DNA of 64,000 nt, from the NCBI GenBank assembly GCA_025141015.1, contig CP081098.1:2982501-3046500 (forward strand). Direction: 5' to 3'. The DNA comes from Rhodobacteraceae bacterium M382 (lineage in GTDB: Bacteria; Pseudomonadota; Alphaproteobacteria; Rhodobacterales; Rhodobacteraceae). Shown one piece after another: positions 1-8,230 of the stretch. Every line of letters starts with the position of its first letter. Position 1 is the first letter of the stretch. The notes beneath the pieces were generated by a model, which was not told where the DNA came from, did not search any database, and saw nothing but the letters and a program-made list of their open reading frames with translations. A program made the translations under genes and the position numbers.

Positions 1-165
1 CACCAGGTTGATCGAGGCGACTTCGGCGGCGGCCACCGCGTTGACCAACCCGGGTGCAAAGACACCAATTGCCACGCCCGCAATCATGGCCAGCGCCACC
101 CAGATCGTCAGGTAGCGTTCGAAAAAGCCGATGGCGTTTTCAGGCGACGTCGAGAGGTCAGACAT
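1..165 (-). CDS. acr3: ACR3-type arsenite efflux permease (partial, N-terminus only)
   Basis: Only the first 55 codons are present; the gene reads leftward off the window edge. The product begins [20 protein letters not shown] and enters a hydrophobic helix at about residues 19-40 ([20 protein letters not shown]), which is how ACR3 arsenite permeases usually start. ACR3 is an inner-membrane carrier that expels arsenite using the proton motive force. It is transcribed away from an ArsR regulator at 357-692, and the shared promoter region carries two identical dyads, so arsenic-inducible control is likely. Identity rests on a short N-terminus plus context; another BASS-superfamily carrier cannot be excluded. 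Confidence 0.72.
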   Translation of the reverse strand, partial: MSDLSTSPENAIGFFERYLTIWVALAMIAGVAIGVFAPGLVNAVAAAEVASINLV

Positions 166-274
166 GGTGTTGGTCCCTTTTGGCTGTACGCCCAGTGATA
201 GTGCTCCGTTGTGGTGTCCCCTGTCCGACCGACCGGTACCACCGATCAGTCGGTGACAATCCAGACTTCCACAC

Positions 275-354
275 TTCGGCAATTACCGAATTGAATGCGA
301 CATACGAGAGCGCGGCAACGCTTGTCAAGATTCGTTAATTCGGCTAGCACCGAA
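275..354. promoter_or_regulatory. Pair of ArsR-type operators, TTCGG-N6-CCGAA
   Basis: Two perfect inverted repeats of identical architecture, TTCGG-N6-CCGAA, lie at 275-290 and 339-354 in the acr3/arsR divergent promoter. Their centres are 64 bp apart, about six helical turns, so both face the same side of the DNA. The second ends two bases before the arsR start codon. A further dyad, ACCGA-TCAG-TCGGT, lies at 241-254. ArsR proteins bind such dyads and release them on arsenite binding; that this ArsR binds here is inference. Confidence 0.6.
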
Positions 355-356
355 AT

Positions 357-692
357 ATGAACCAGGACACAGCCATCGATATCTTTGCCGCCCTCGCCCA
401 GCCATCCCGATTGGCGATCTACCGCATGCTGGTCAATGTGGGGCCCCAAGGGTTGACCGCCACAGCAATTTCCAAACGCCAAGAGATCGTGCCCTCGACC
501 CTGTCCGGTCATCTGGCGGTTCTGAAACGCGCCGGGTTGTTGTCCGCCACCCGACAGTCACGCGAAATTCACTATGCCGCGAACCTGGCAACGATGAATG
601 CATTGGTGTCTTTCATGTTGTCGGACTGTTGTGGCGGACAGGTCGAAAACTGTTCAGAGATCTTGACCCTGTTGGATCATCAGCCCGGATAG
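357..692 (+). CDS. arsR: ArsR-family arsenic-responsive repressor
   Basis: This 111-residue winged-helix regulator has the classic SmtB/ArsR body: an N-terminal FAALAQPSRLAIYRML segment, a recognition helix in VPSTLSGHLAVLKRAGLL (about 48-65), and a beta wing. Near the C-terminus (about 91-100) it carries DCCGGQVENC, a cysteine cluster typical of alphaproteobacterial ArsR proteins that sense arsenite. The start fits the family length but has no Shine-Dalgarno sequence, and an operator dyad abuts the ATG, so the transcript may be nearly leaderless. It is divergent from acr3 and probably represses both genes. Confidence 0.85.
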   Translation: MNQDTAIDIFAALAQPSRLAIYRMLVNVGPQGLTATAISKRQEIVPSTLSGHLAVLKRAGLLSATRQSREIHYAANLATMNALVSFMLSDCCGGQVENCSEILTLLDHQPG

Positions 693-730
693 GCCCGCAC
701 GCCCCGGACGCGGAGATCAGGGCACAGGGA

Positions 731-1648
731 TCAGGGCGCGGTGATCGGCGGCGGCTTGCGCCGTTTGCCCGAAATCGCATTGCCGACGATCGCCAGCAAC
801 AGAATTGCCCCCCCGATCAATGTATTGACTGTGGCGATCTCCCCCAGAAACAGCCAAACCCAAAGCGGTCCCAACAGAACTTCGGCCAGGGACAGCAGAG
901 TCAGCTCTGCCGCCGGCAGGCTGCGCGATCCCAACGTATACAGGATCAGACCGGCTCCAACTTGAAACACGCCCATTCCCATTGCGATACTGCCGTCCCG
1001 GATCGACAGGGCCACGGGCAATCCCAAGGCCACGCAGATTGCCAATGTGATCGCGATGGCAAAGATCCCCGACAGGAATACTGACGGCAACATTTCTCCG
1101 GACTTTCCCCACCGCAGGGCCACCGTGAACACCGCGAACCCCAACGCCGATCCCAATGCCGCAAGGCTGCCCTTTATGGCCACCGCGCCGGATTGATCAC
1201 CTACCATAATGGCAATGCCGATCAGCGCCACGGTTATTGCCCCCCAGGTCGCCAGCCGCACGGGTTCGCGCAACACCATCCACCCCAGCACCGCAGCCAG
1301 GAACGGAGCCGTGGCAAACAACAGCATGGCATTGGCAACTGACGTGACCTGAATCGCGTAGATCCCACCGGAATACGCGGCGACCAATGACAGTCCGGCA
1401 ATCACCGACGGAAACCCGGCACGACGCAATTGGACAAAAGCGCTCTCGCCAGATCGGAGACGGATCACGATGTACAGGAACACGCTCAGGCTGATCGAAC
1501 GATACAACAGAATCTGCCAGACCACCGCGTCATCTATCAGCCGAATGCCCAGGCCCACCGTCGACCACAGCACACCCGCAGCAAAGACAAACAGCACCCC
1601 ATGGCCGCGCCCCTGCAAGGGGGTCGATCCTTGGATTATCTCGGTCAT
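731..1648 (-). CDS. EamA/DMT-superfamily transporter
   Basis: The product has 305 residues in about ten hydrophobic helices arranged as two EamA repeats, the drug/metabolite transporter layout. Family members export amino acids, metabolites or drugs across the inner membrane; the substrate cannot be told from sequence. The frame stays open to a TTG at 1666, but the ATG at 1648 (MTEIIQGST) gives the normal family start, with a weak GGATGG ahead of it. It stands alone, downstream in the same direction of tctCBA but separated by about 220 bp. Confidence 0.8.
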   Translation of the reverse strand: MTEIIQGSTPLQGRGHGVLFVFAAGVLWSTVGLGIRLIDDAVVWQILLYRSISLSVFLYIVIRLRSGESAFVQLRRAGFPSVIAGLSLVAAYSGGIYAIQVTSVANAMLLFATAPFLAAVLGWMVLREPVRLATWGAITVALIGIAIMVGDQSGAVAIKGSLAALGSALGFAVFTVALRWGKSGEMLPSVFLSGIFAIAITLAICVALGLPVALSIRDGSIAMGMGVFQVGAGLILYTLGSRSLPAAELTLLSLAEVLLGPLWVWLFLGEIATVNTLIGGAILLLAIVGNAISGKRRKPPPITAP

Positions 1649-1872
1649 CAGGCCATCCGTTCGCAAAGGTTCAGCGGTCAGCCTAAGAGACTAAAAACGT
1701 CATGCTCTCCTGTTCACGACATCGCTGTCGCACCAACACGGGCACCAGAACTACCCGACCCGTCCGGCTCAGGGCGCGGGAGGGCACGGCACTGCCCCAG
1801 TCAGGCTGGGGAGCGCGGAGCGCAGAGTTTGACGCACGCGCCGAAATTGCCTCTGAATGACGTGGATGATGC
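1649..1872. other. Intergenic spacer between tctA and the EamA gene
   Basis: No gene can be supported. The only structure seen is a 6-bp hairpin (CCCCAG/CTGGGG, 1795-1811) without a following T-run, too weak to call a terminator with confidence. Confidence 0.4.
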
Positions 1873-3384
1873 TCAGTCGCCTTCGGCCACGCCTTCGGCG
1901 CGGGCTTTCGCACGTCTGGCGCGATAGCTTGGCAAGACGATCAGAAGTGCTGCAACAACCAGAAGCGCCAGCGTCATCGGCCGCTCCCAGATAAAGCCAA
2001 TACCGTCATACAGCTGCATGGACCGGGAAAAGTTATCTTCCATCATGCCGCCCAGAATAAAGCCGATCAACAATGGTGCGAGCGGGTAGTCGGCAAATTT
2101 CAGCGCGGTGGCGCAGATACCAAAGCCCACCAGCAGCAAAAGCTCGGTTGCGTTGTTCTGACCGATATAGGCCCCCATCAGTGTGAAAAACAGAATGAAT
2201 GGGATCAGATAAGTGCGAGGAACCGAGAGCACTTTGGCGATATAGGGAATGAGCGGCAAGTTGAGGATCAACAGCACAAGGTTGCCGATAAACATCGACA
2301 TGATGACCGCCCAAAAAATCTGGGGGTTGTCAATCATCAGGCGTGGGCCGGGGGTGACGTTGAGCGCGATCAGCGCCCCCAACAGAATAGCCGTGGTCCC
2401 AGAGCCCGGAATGCCCAATGTCAGCAGCGGAACAAAAGAGCCGGTGCAGGCCGCATTATTGGCGGTTTCCGGTGCAGCAAGGCCTTTGATCGACCCTTTG
2501 CCAAATTCGTCCTGTTCATGTTTTGGTGCGATATTTCGTTCAACCGCATAGCCCAGAAAGCTGGCAATCGTTGCACCGGCTCCCGGCAGGACACCGATGA
2601 AAAACCCCTGAAGAGATTGTCGCCCGATCACGGGAGCAATGGCTTTTGCTTCCGCGCCGGTGATGCGCAAATCTGTGATCTCCCCATCATCGCCCTGCAG
2701 GTTTTTGGGCTTCAGCACAAGAAACAGGGCCTCGGGCAGAGCAAACATGGCCATGGCCAGGGTGATAAAGCCAAAGCCGGATTGCAGATCCATGATGCCC
2801 ATGGTGAAACGTGGCAAATTGAACAGAGCACCTTCGCCCACCGTGGCCATGATCAGGCCCAGAAGGGTCATGATCATCGCCTTGGCCACCTGTCCGGTGC
2901 CGGCAAAGGCCGCGATGGCCGAGAGCCCGACAACCATCAGCGCAAAATACTCAGCCGAATGAAAGAGGAGCGCCACAGACGACAGTGCCGGCGCAAATAC
3001 CATCAACAAAAGCGCCCCGATCGAGCCCCCTGCAAAACTGGAAATGGCAGCAATCGTCAGCGCTTTGCCCGCCTTGCCCTGCTGAGCCATGGGGTAACCG
3101 TCAAAACTCGACGCCACGGTGCCCGCGACGCCGGGCGCATTGAGCAGGATAGACGAGGTCGAACCGCCAAAAATTGCACCGTAATAGACCCCTGCAAGCA
3201 GGATCAGAGCGGCCGCAGGATCCCCCATCGAGATGGCGACAGGGATCATGATCGCAATAATCGACATCGGCCCCAGACCGGGCAACATACCGATGAACGT
3301 GCCGATCAGACAGCCGCCGATCACCATCAGCAGGTTTTGAAACGAAAGCGCCGTTTGCAGGCCAATAAGCAATCCTTCAAGCAT
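1873..3384 (-). CDS. tctA: Tripartite tricarboxylate transporter large membrane subunit TctA
   Basis: This 503-residue, very hydrophobic protein has about eleven or twelve predicted membrane helices and the TctA signature near residues 30-80: GMLPGLGPMSIIAIMIPV followed by GVYYGAIFGGSTSSILLN. TctA is the channel-forming subunit of TTT importers, which take up tricarboxylates or other carboxylic acids using ion gradients and a periplasmic binding protein. The ATG at 3384 lies one base beyond the tctB stop; the upstream extension of the frame to 3468 overlaps tctB and does not look like TctA. It is the last gene of tctC-tctB-tctA. Confidence 0.93.
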   Translation of the reverse strand: MLEGLLIGLQTALSFQNLLMVIGGCLIGTFIGMLPGLGPMSIIAIMIPVAISMGDPAAALILLAGVYYGAIFGGSTSSILLNAPGVAGTVASSFDGYPMAQQGKAGKALTIAAISSFAGGSIGALLLMVFAPALSSVALLFHSAEYFALMVVGLSAIAAFAGTGQVAKAMIMTLLGLIMATVGEGALFNLPRFTMGIMDLQSGFGFITLAMAMFALPEALFLVLKPKNLQGDDGEITDLRITGAEAKAIAPVIGRQSLQGFFIGVLPGAGATIASFLGYAVERNIAPKHEQDEFGKGSIKGLAAPETANNAACTGSFVPLLTLGIPGSGTTAILLGALIALNVTPGPRLMIDNPQIFWAVIMSMFIGNLVLLILNLPLIPYIAKVLSVPRTYLIPFILFFTLMGAYIGQNNATELLLLVGFGICATALKFADYPLAPLLIGFILGGMMEDNFSRSMQLYDGIGFIWERPMTLALLVVAALLIVLPSYRARRAKARAEGVAEGD

Positions 3385-3385
3385 G

Positions 3386-3868
3386 TCAGCCTCCGATAAA
3401 GCCCGGCAACGGGCGCATGTAGATGCCCAACACTTCCTGTACCAGGTACCAGACGCCAAACGTGGCACTCACGGCCACGGGCACCATGATGTGCCATTTG
3501 CGCTCACCCAAGGTGAGCGAGCCAAGTATGAGAAAGGCCGAGGTGGAAAAGAGAAAGCCCAAGGGGCGCAGGCACAGCGCATAGGCCACCATGAGAGCAA
3601 GGAGCAACAGCGCCTGACCAAGATGATATTCATGCAAGCGCCGGTAATCGATCTCGGCGTCCTTGGGCGCAGCTTTCTCGATACCCAAAAGGATGATCAA
3701 CGTTGCGAATATGCCGAGAACGGACAGAACTTTCGGGAAGGTGCTGGGCCAGATCGGATTGCGCCGCATGAAGGGGGCAAGATTGCCATCCATCGTGAAC
3801 CAGGCAGCATAGCCATAGGCCAGACATATACCCAGCAACACGAGCGCGACCCAACGATCCAAAGCCAT
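3386..3868 (-). CDS. tctB: Tripartite tricarboxylate transporter small membrane subunit TctB
   Basis: A 160-residue membrane protein with four predicted helices and a hydrophilic central loop (about 63-82), as in TctB. It is the small membrane partner of TctA. The start at 3868 is chosen because GGAGGG sits the right distance upstream; the longer frame to 3904 lacks this. It lies between tctC and tctA with a one-base junction to tctA, so translation is probably coupled. Confidence 0.88.
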   Translation of the reverse strand: MALDRWVALVLLGICLAYGYAAWFTMDGNLAPFMRRNPIWPSTFPKVLSVLGIFATLIILLGIEKAAPKDAEIDYRRLHEYHLGQALLLLALMVAYALCLRPLGFLFSTSAFLILGSLTLGERKWHIMVPVAVSATFGVWYLVQEVLGIYMRPLPGFIGG

Positions 3869-3933
3869 AATTTTCCCTCCCGGAAACGTCTTCAAGTGCA
3901 GCAAAGCGTTGGCTGCTTTGCTGCATGATTTGA

Positions 3934-4917
3934 TCAGAGGAAGCCGAGCTTCTTCATCAGGTCACCAATGGCCTTTTCCTGCGCTTCCAGGAACGTCAGG
4001 AAGTCATCACCCGAATTGTGGATGTTCACCCAGCCATTGCGGCCGCGGACCTCTTCCCACTCAGCTGTGTCATACATCTTGGTGAGCGCATCCTGATACA
4101 TGGCCAGCGTGTCAGCAGGCAATCCGGGAGCCCCAAAGAAACCGCGCCAGTTCACAAATTCGGTGTCGATCCCCTGTTCTTTCATGGTCATGGCGTCCGG
4201 CGCGGCGTCAACCCGTTCGGCGGATGTTACACCGATGATCTTGACCTCACCTGCGTTGGACAGATCGACCGCTTCGGAAAATCCAGTGGACAGCGCGGCA
4301 ATCTCGCCTGACAAAAGCGCAGCCATCGCCTTACCGCCCGCGTCATAGGGGATGTATTTGACGCCAAGCGCATCTTTGCCAGCCGCTTCCATCACCATGG
4401 CGGCGACCAGGTGGTCCATCCCCCCCGGAACAGAACCGCCACCGATGGCCGTTTTCGATGGATCGGCATCATAGGCAGCGAGCAGATCTGCCATCGAATT
4501 GATTGGGCTGTCCTTGCCAACAACAATGGCGGCATAATCGCCAATCGTACCCGCAACCAGCGTCAGATCCCGAAAGTTGTGAGGGAAGACGCCGGTCAGC
4601 GAGCGGATCACGATCGGCGTCGAGTTGACCATCAAGGTGCCGTGATTGCTGTCTGCGTTTTCGATCATATAGCCGATGGCCTTTCCGCCACCGCCGCCGG
4701 ACATGTTTTCGTAGGTGGCGTTGCCGACAAGACCCGCTTTGGTGAGCGCTTCACCCGTTCCGCGTGCGGTTCCGTCCCAACCACCACCGGCACCGCCGGG
4801 GATCAGAAAATGGATGCTGTCAACAACCTTGTGCCCGTCAGCCAGCCCAGGCCCGGCCAGACCAAGCGCTGCTACTGCCGCGATAAAGGTGCGGCGACCT
4901 ATTTCAAAATTCGACAT
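3934..4917 (-). CDS. tctC: Tripartite tricarboxylate transporter substrate-binding protein TctC
   Basis: A 327-residue periplasmic binding protein of the Bug/TctC family. The N-terminus carries GRRTFIAAVAALGLAGPGLA, a twin-arginine type signal peptide, so export may be by Tat rather than Sec. Family segments include the IHFLIPGGAGGGWDGTAR strand-loop near residue 35 and the central GGKAMAALLSGEIAA. It captures a carboxylate and delivers it to TctAB. The ATG at 4917 has an excellent GGGAGGA upstream. The ligand is unknown: TTT systems are used for citrate, terephthalate, glutamate and others. Confidence 0.92.
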   Translation of the reverse strand: MSNFEIGRRTFIAAVAALGLAGPGLADGHKVVDSIHFLIPGGAGGGWDGTARGTGEALTKAGLVGNATYENMSGGGGGKAIGYMIENADSNHGTLMVNSTPIVIRSLTGVFPHNFRDLTLVAGTIGDYAAIVVGKDSPINSMADLLAAYDADPSKTAIGGGSVPGGMDHLVAAMVMEAAGKDALGVKYIPYDAGGKAMAALLSGEIAALSTGFSEAVDLSNAGEVKIIGVTSAERVDAAPDAMTMKEQGIDTEFVNWRGFFGAPGLPADTLAMYQDALTKMYDTAEWEEVRGRNGWVNIHNSGDDFLTFLEAQEKAIGDLMKKLGFL

Positions 4918-5025
4918 ATTGTCCTCCCAATTGACAACTCTCCGCATCGCGGGTCAGTTGAAGAGACTAAAACACGCCAACCTGACACAAACCTGTCACA
5001 CGCCGGAAAAGAGCCACGCAGTCGA

Positions 5026-5694
5026 ATGAAGTTCCTGCTGATCGAAGACAACCAAGAGCTGGCCAATGCTGTCAGTTCTCGCATGCGCCTTGATGGTCAT
5101 GTTGTTGATCACGCGGCGAATTTGGATGATGCGTCGGGGTTTGTTGCCGCAGGAGAATATGACCTTATCCTGCTGGATATCATGCTCCCTGATGGCGATG
5201 GGCGGGACTTTCTCAAATGCCACAGGGCAAGTGATCTTGATACGCCGGTCATCGTTTTGACTGCGCGCAGTCAGGTGTCAGACCGAATCGGGTCGCTTGA
5301 TCTTGGGGCGGACGATTATGTCACCAAACCTTTCGATCATGCCGAGCTCGAGGCCCGTTGCCGTGCCGTTTTGCGTCGCAGGACCGGCAATGCAAAGACC
5401 ACAATCGAGATGGGCGGGATCGTCTTTGATCCAGTTGCGGGCCGTTTGACCGTCGCAGGCATGCTGGTGAACTTGCGCAACCGCGAGCTGCGTCTGCTCG
5501 AGATATTCCTGAATGCGCCCGGACAAATTTTTTCCAAGAGCAAGCTCGCCGATCGACTATTTTCCTATGATGACGATGTCTCTGAGAATGCGATAGAGGT
5601 TTATATCGGTCGCCTGCGCAAACTTCTGTCGGCGTCGGACATTGAGATCACGACATTGCGCGGCCTGGGGTATCGGCTGGACCATGACGGATAG
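5026..5694 (+). CDS. tctD: OmpR-family response regulator, TctD-like
   Basis: This 222-residue regulator has a receiver domain (phospho-acceptor Asp51 in LILLDIMLPDG, acidic residues 7-8, Lys in VTKPF) and a C-terminal OmpR winged helix ending with IGRLRKLLSASDIEITTLRGLG. The ATG at 5026 starts MKFLLIED, the standard receiver start; the frame is open far upstream but antisense to tctC. It is divergent from tctCBA and overlaps the kinase gene by 11 bp. By analogy with TctDE it should activate the tct importer when its substrate is present. Confidence 0.88.
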   Translation: MKFLLIEDNQELANAVSSRMRLDGHVVDHAANLDDASGFVAAGEYDLILLDIMLPDGDGRDFLKCHRASDLDTPVIVLTARSQVSDRIGSLDLGADDYVTKPFDHAELEARCRAVLRRRTGNAKTTIEMGGIVFDPVAGRLTVAGMLVNLRNRELRLLEIFLNAPGQIFSKSKLADRLFSYDDDVSENAIEVYIGRLRKLLSASDIEITTLRGLGYRLDHDG

Positions 5695-7036
5695 CACCGC
5701 AGTTTCAGGATCGCTCAGAAACCGACTGATGCTGGCGTTGATCGGCGGGGCAGCCGCCCTCGCCCTGCTCTTGTTCTTTGCGGTGCGCAGTTATGCTGTG
5801 CAGGTCGCACAGCAAGGTCAGGACAGCATTCTGCAGGCCTCGGTCACATCGATGCTGGATGCGGCTGCCTTTCGGGATGGCAAAGTCCAGCTCGATCTGC
5901 CGTATTCAGCGTTTTCGATGCTAGGGACAGCTGCGGACGACCGGGTGTTTTATGCGGTTTATCAGGATGGAAGTTTCCTGTCCGGTTACGAAGACCTCGC
6001 GTTCTCGCACACGGATCCCTTTCAATTCGGCCAGATGCGGGGATCTCACGTGCGCATGGTCAGCGCAGCGCGCACCTTGATTGGAGAGGGCCGTCGCACG
6101 GACATCCAGATTGTCCTTGCTCAAACGCAGGACTCGCTCTCCGAAACGCTCAGCCAGATTTCGCGCAATGCGGCCATGCTGGGCCTAAGCTTTTTTGTCC
6201 TAACGGCCGCGCTGTCCTTTTGGGCGACCTCGGCCACGATCGGTCAGTTGGCCAAGCTGACAACATCCGTCACGCGTCGGGGGCCGCAGGATCTCAGCCC
6301 GTTCACCAAACCGGTTCCGCGCGAAATGGCTCCTTTGGTCACGTCGCTGAATTCCTTGATGGGAAGACTCGATCATTCATTGAGCCAGTCAGAAGACTTT
6401 ATCGCCGAGGCTGCGCATCGGGTCCGCACCCCGCTTGCTACCGTTCGCTCCTATGCCGAGGCCACATTGCAGCGGGTCGACAAACCAGAAAACCGCGAGG
6501 CCATGCGTTCGATGGTCAAGGCCATCGACGAAAGTTCGCGCGCAGCAGGGCAGCTTCTGGATCATGCGATGATCACCTTCCGCGCGGATCATCTGGAGCG
6601 GGAGAACATCGACCTTGTCGACTTGGTGGGTGATTTGGTGCAGCGGATGACACCCATTGCAGAAATGAAGGATATGGTATTGGTGCTGCGCGGAGATCCA
6701 AGGGTTCCGTTTTCGGGGGATCCAATCCTGCTGCAGAATGCCGTGCGCAATCTGATAGATAACGCGATGAAATACGGCCCTGCCGAAAGTGCGATCGAGA
6801 TTTCTGTCTCGGCAACCCCCAGACCACAGATCATCGTCTGCGATTGCGGACCCGGTTTTCCGGAATCGGAAATGGCGTCCCTGACCACGCGGTTTCAGCG
6901 CGGCGCAAATGCGACGGATACCATCGGATCCGGGCTGGGGCTGACCATCGCGCGCGATGTTGCCTTGGCACATGGAGGCACGGTCACATTGAAGAACAAG
7001 CCGGAGGGCGGCGCGTGCGTATTTATCTCTCTTTAG
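5684..7036 (+). CDS. tctE: Sensor histidine kinase, TctE-like
   Basis: A 450-residue inner-membrane kinase with helices at about 14-34 and 165-185 around a periplasmic sensor segment, a short HAMP-like linker, the H-box EAAHRVRTPLATVRSY with phospho-accepting His245, an N-box NAVRNLIDNAMKYG, and G-boxes CDCGPGFPESE and GSGLGLTIA. The ATG at 5684 overlaps the regulator gene, a sign of translational coupling. It probably phosphorylates the preceding regulator in response to a carboxylate, possibly via the periplasmic protein encoded directly downstream. Confidence 0.88.
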   Translation: MTDSTAVSGSLRNRLMLALIGGAAALALLLFFAVRSYAVQVAQQGQDSILQASVTSMLDAAAFRDGKVQLDLPYSAFSMLGTAADDRVFYAVYQDGSFLSGYEDLAFSHTDPFQFGQMRGSHVRMVSAARTLIGEGRRTDIQIVLAQTQDSLSETLSQISRNAAMLGLSFFVLTAALSFWATSATIGQLAKLTTSVTRRGPQDLSPFTKPVPREMAPLVTSLNSLMGRLDHSLSQSEDFIAEAAHRVRTPLATVRSYAEATLQRVDKPENREAMRSMVKAIDESSRAAGQLLDHAMITFRADHLERENIDLVDLVGDLVQRMTPIAEMKDMVLVLRGDPRVPFSGDPILLQNAVRNLIDNAMKYGPAESAIEISVSATPRPQIIVCDCGPGFPESEMASLTTRFQRGANATDTIGSGLGLTIARDVALAHGGTVTLKNKPEGGACVFISL

Positions 7037-8022
7037 TCCTTGTTTTCCTGTGCCATGCCGGTTGGGCCCAAGACTGGGAAGACCAGGAAACGTTTTCCGG
7101 CACGCAAGCCAAGACCACCCTAACGATCATTTCGAGCACGGATACCGACCTGTTTGCCCCTTTGATCCGGGCCTTTATCGCGCAAAATCCGGATATTGCG
7201 ATAGAGTATCTGGTCACGGGCACAGCGGATATCGACAAGCGTTTCCGTCAGACGCCCAACGCCTTTGATATCGCGATTTCAAGCGCCATGGACTTGCAGT
7301 TCAAGCTGGCCAATGATGGCTATGCACGGACCCTGGACGATATTTCATACCCACGGTGGGCCCAATGGCGCCAAAGCCTGTTTGCCTTTACGTCCGAACC
7401 GGCGGCGATTGTCATCAACCGCGCCGCTTTCGAAGGTCGGCCAATCCCGCAATCACGCCAGGACCTCATCGAAGCTCTCCGCGCGCGCCCGGACTTTTTC
7501 CGCAACCGCGTCGGAACCTATGACGTGCATCAATCGGGGCTTGGCTATCTCTTTGCCACGCAGGACGCGCGGTCGTCCGAGACCTTTTGGCGGCTGATGG
7601 AAGTCATGGGAAGCCTGGGCGTTCGCCTCTATTGCTGTTCAGGTGATATGATCGACGACCTGAGCGATGGGACAATCGTGGTCGCCTACAACGTCCTTGG
7701 CAGCTATGCCAAGGCGCACGCCGACAGTCAGGACGTCCTGGAGATTGTTCTGCCATCTGACTTCCCCACGACGATGATGCGGACTGCGTTGGTGTCGCGG
7801 GCCTCTGGGGAATGGCAGGCCGCCGAGCGTTTCATCCAGTTCCTGGTCACCTATCAATCAAATCCGATCGAAGGCGTGCGAACGCTGCCCCCGCTCAACG
7901 ACGGAAAAAGTGGTGTCGATCGGGCGACGATCGCGCTGGACCCTGCCCTGATGACATTTCTTGATACGCTAAAGCGAAACAAGTTTCTGTCCGAATGGGA
8001 AAGTGCCTTGATCCAGAATTGA
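7015..8022 (+). CDS. Periplasmic substrate-binding protein coupled to the TctDE-like pair
   Basis: This 335-residue protein has a signal peptide (VRIYLSLVLVFLCHAGWAQ) and the fold pattern of iron/spermidine-type ABC binding proteins: LTIISSTDTDLFAPLIRAF, then a hinge and C-terminal lobe. The start is GTG at 7015 with GGAGGG six bases upstream, inside the kinase gene (22-bp overlap). It is not a TctC homologue and no permease or ATPase genes lie beside it, so it is more likely a periplasmic co-sensor for the kinase than a transport component. That role is inference. Confidence 0.78.
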   Translation: MRIYLSLVLVFLCHAGWAQDWEDQETFSGTQAKTTLTIISSTDTDLFAPLIRAFIAQNPDIAIEYLVTGTADIDKRFRQTPNAFDIAISSAMDLQFKLANDGYARTLDDISYPRWAQWRQSLFAFTSEPAAIVINRAAFEGRPIPQSRQDLIEALRARPDFFRNRVGTYDVHQSGLGYLFATQDARSSETFWRLMEVMGSLGVRLYCCSGDMIDDLSDGTIVVAYNVLGSYAKAHADSQDVLEIVLPSDFPTTMMRTALVSRASGEWQAAERFIQFLVTYQSNPIEGVRTLPPLNDGKSGVDRATIALDPALMTFLDTLKRNKFLSEWESALIQN

Positions 8023-8230
8023 TGTCTTCAAACCTTCTTCGCCAGACGGTCTTGCACCACGCTGCATAGGCTATGGGGGGCTCACCGGTTCGCGGCGAAT
8101 GGACAATGCCGGCGAACACGCGGGAGATTCAAGAATTGGAAACCCGAAGTTTGTTCTCTAAGCTTCCAACCATAATCTCTCAAATCCAATTCGAGACCTG
8201 ATAGTCCCCGGAACACGCGCGAGATATCAT
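8023..8230. other. Intergenic region with a 14-bp direct repeat and a spaced dyad
   Basis: No gene is seen. A 14-bp element (AACACGCG-N-GAGAT) occurs at 8115-8128 and 8212-8225 with one mismatch; the second copy supplies the ribosome-binding region of the esterase. Between them GAATTGGA (8133-8140) and TCCAATTC (8185-8192) form a widely spaced inverted repeat. The function is unknown. Confidence 0.4.
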
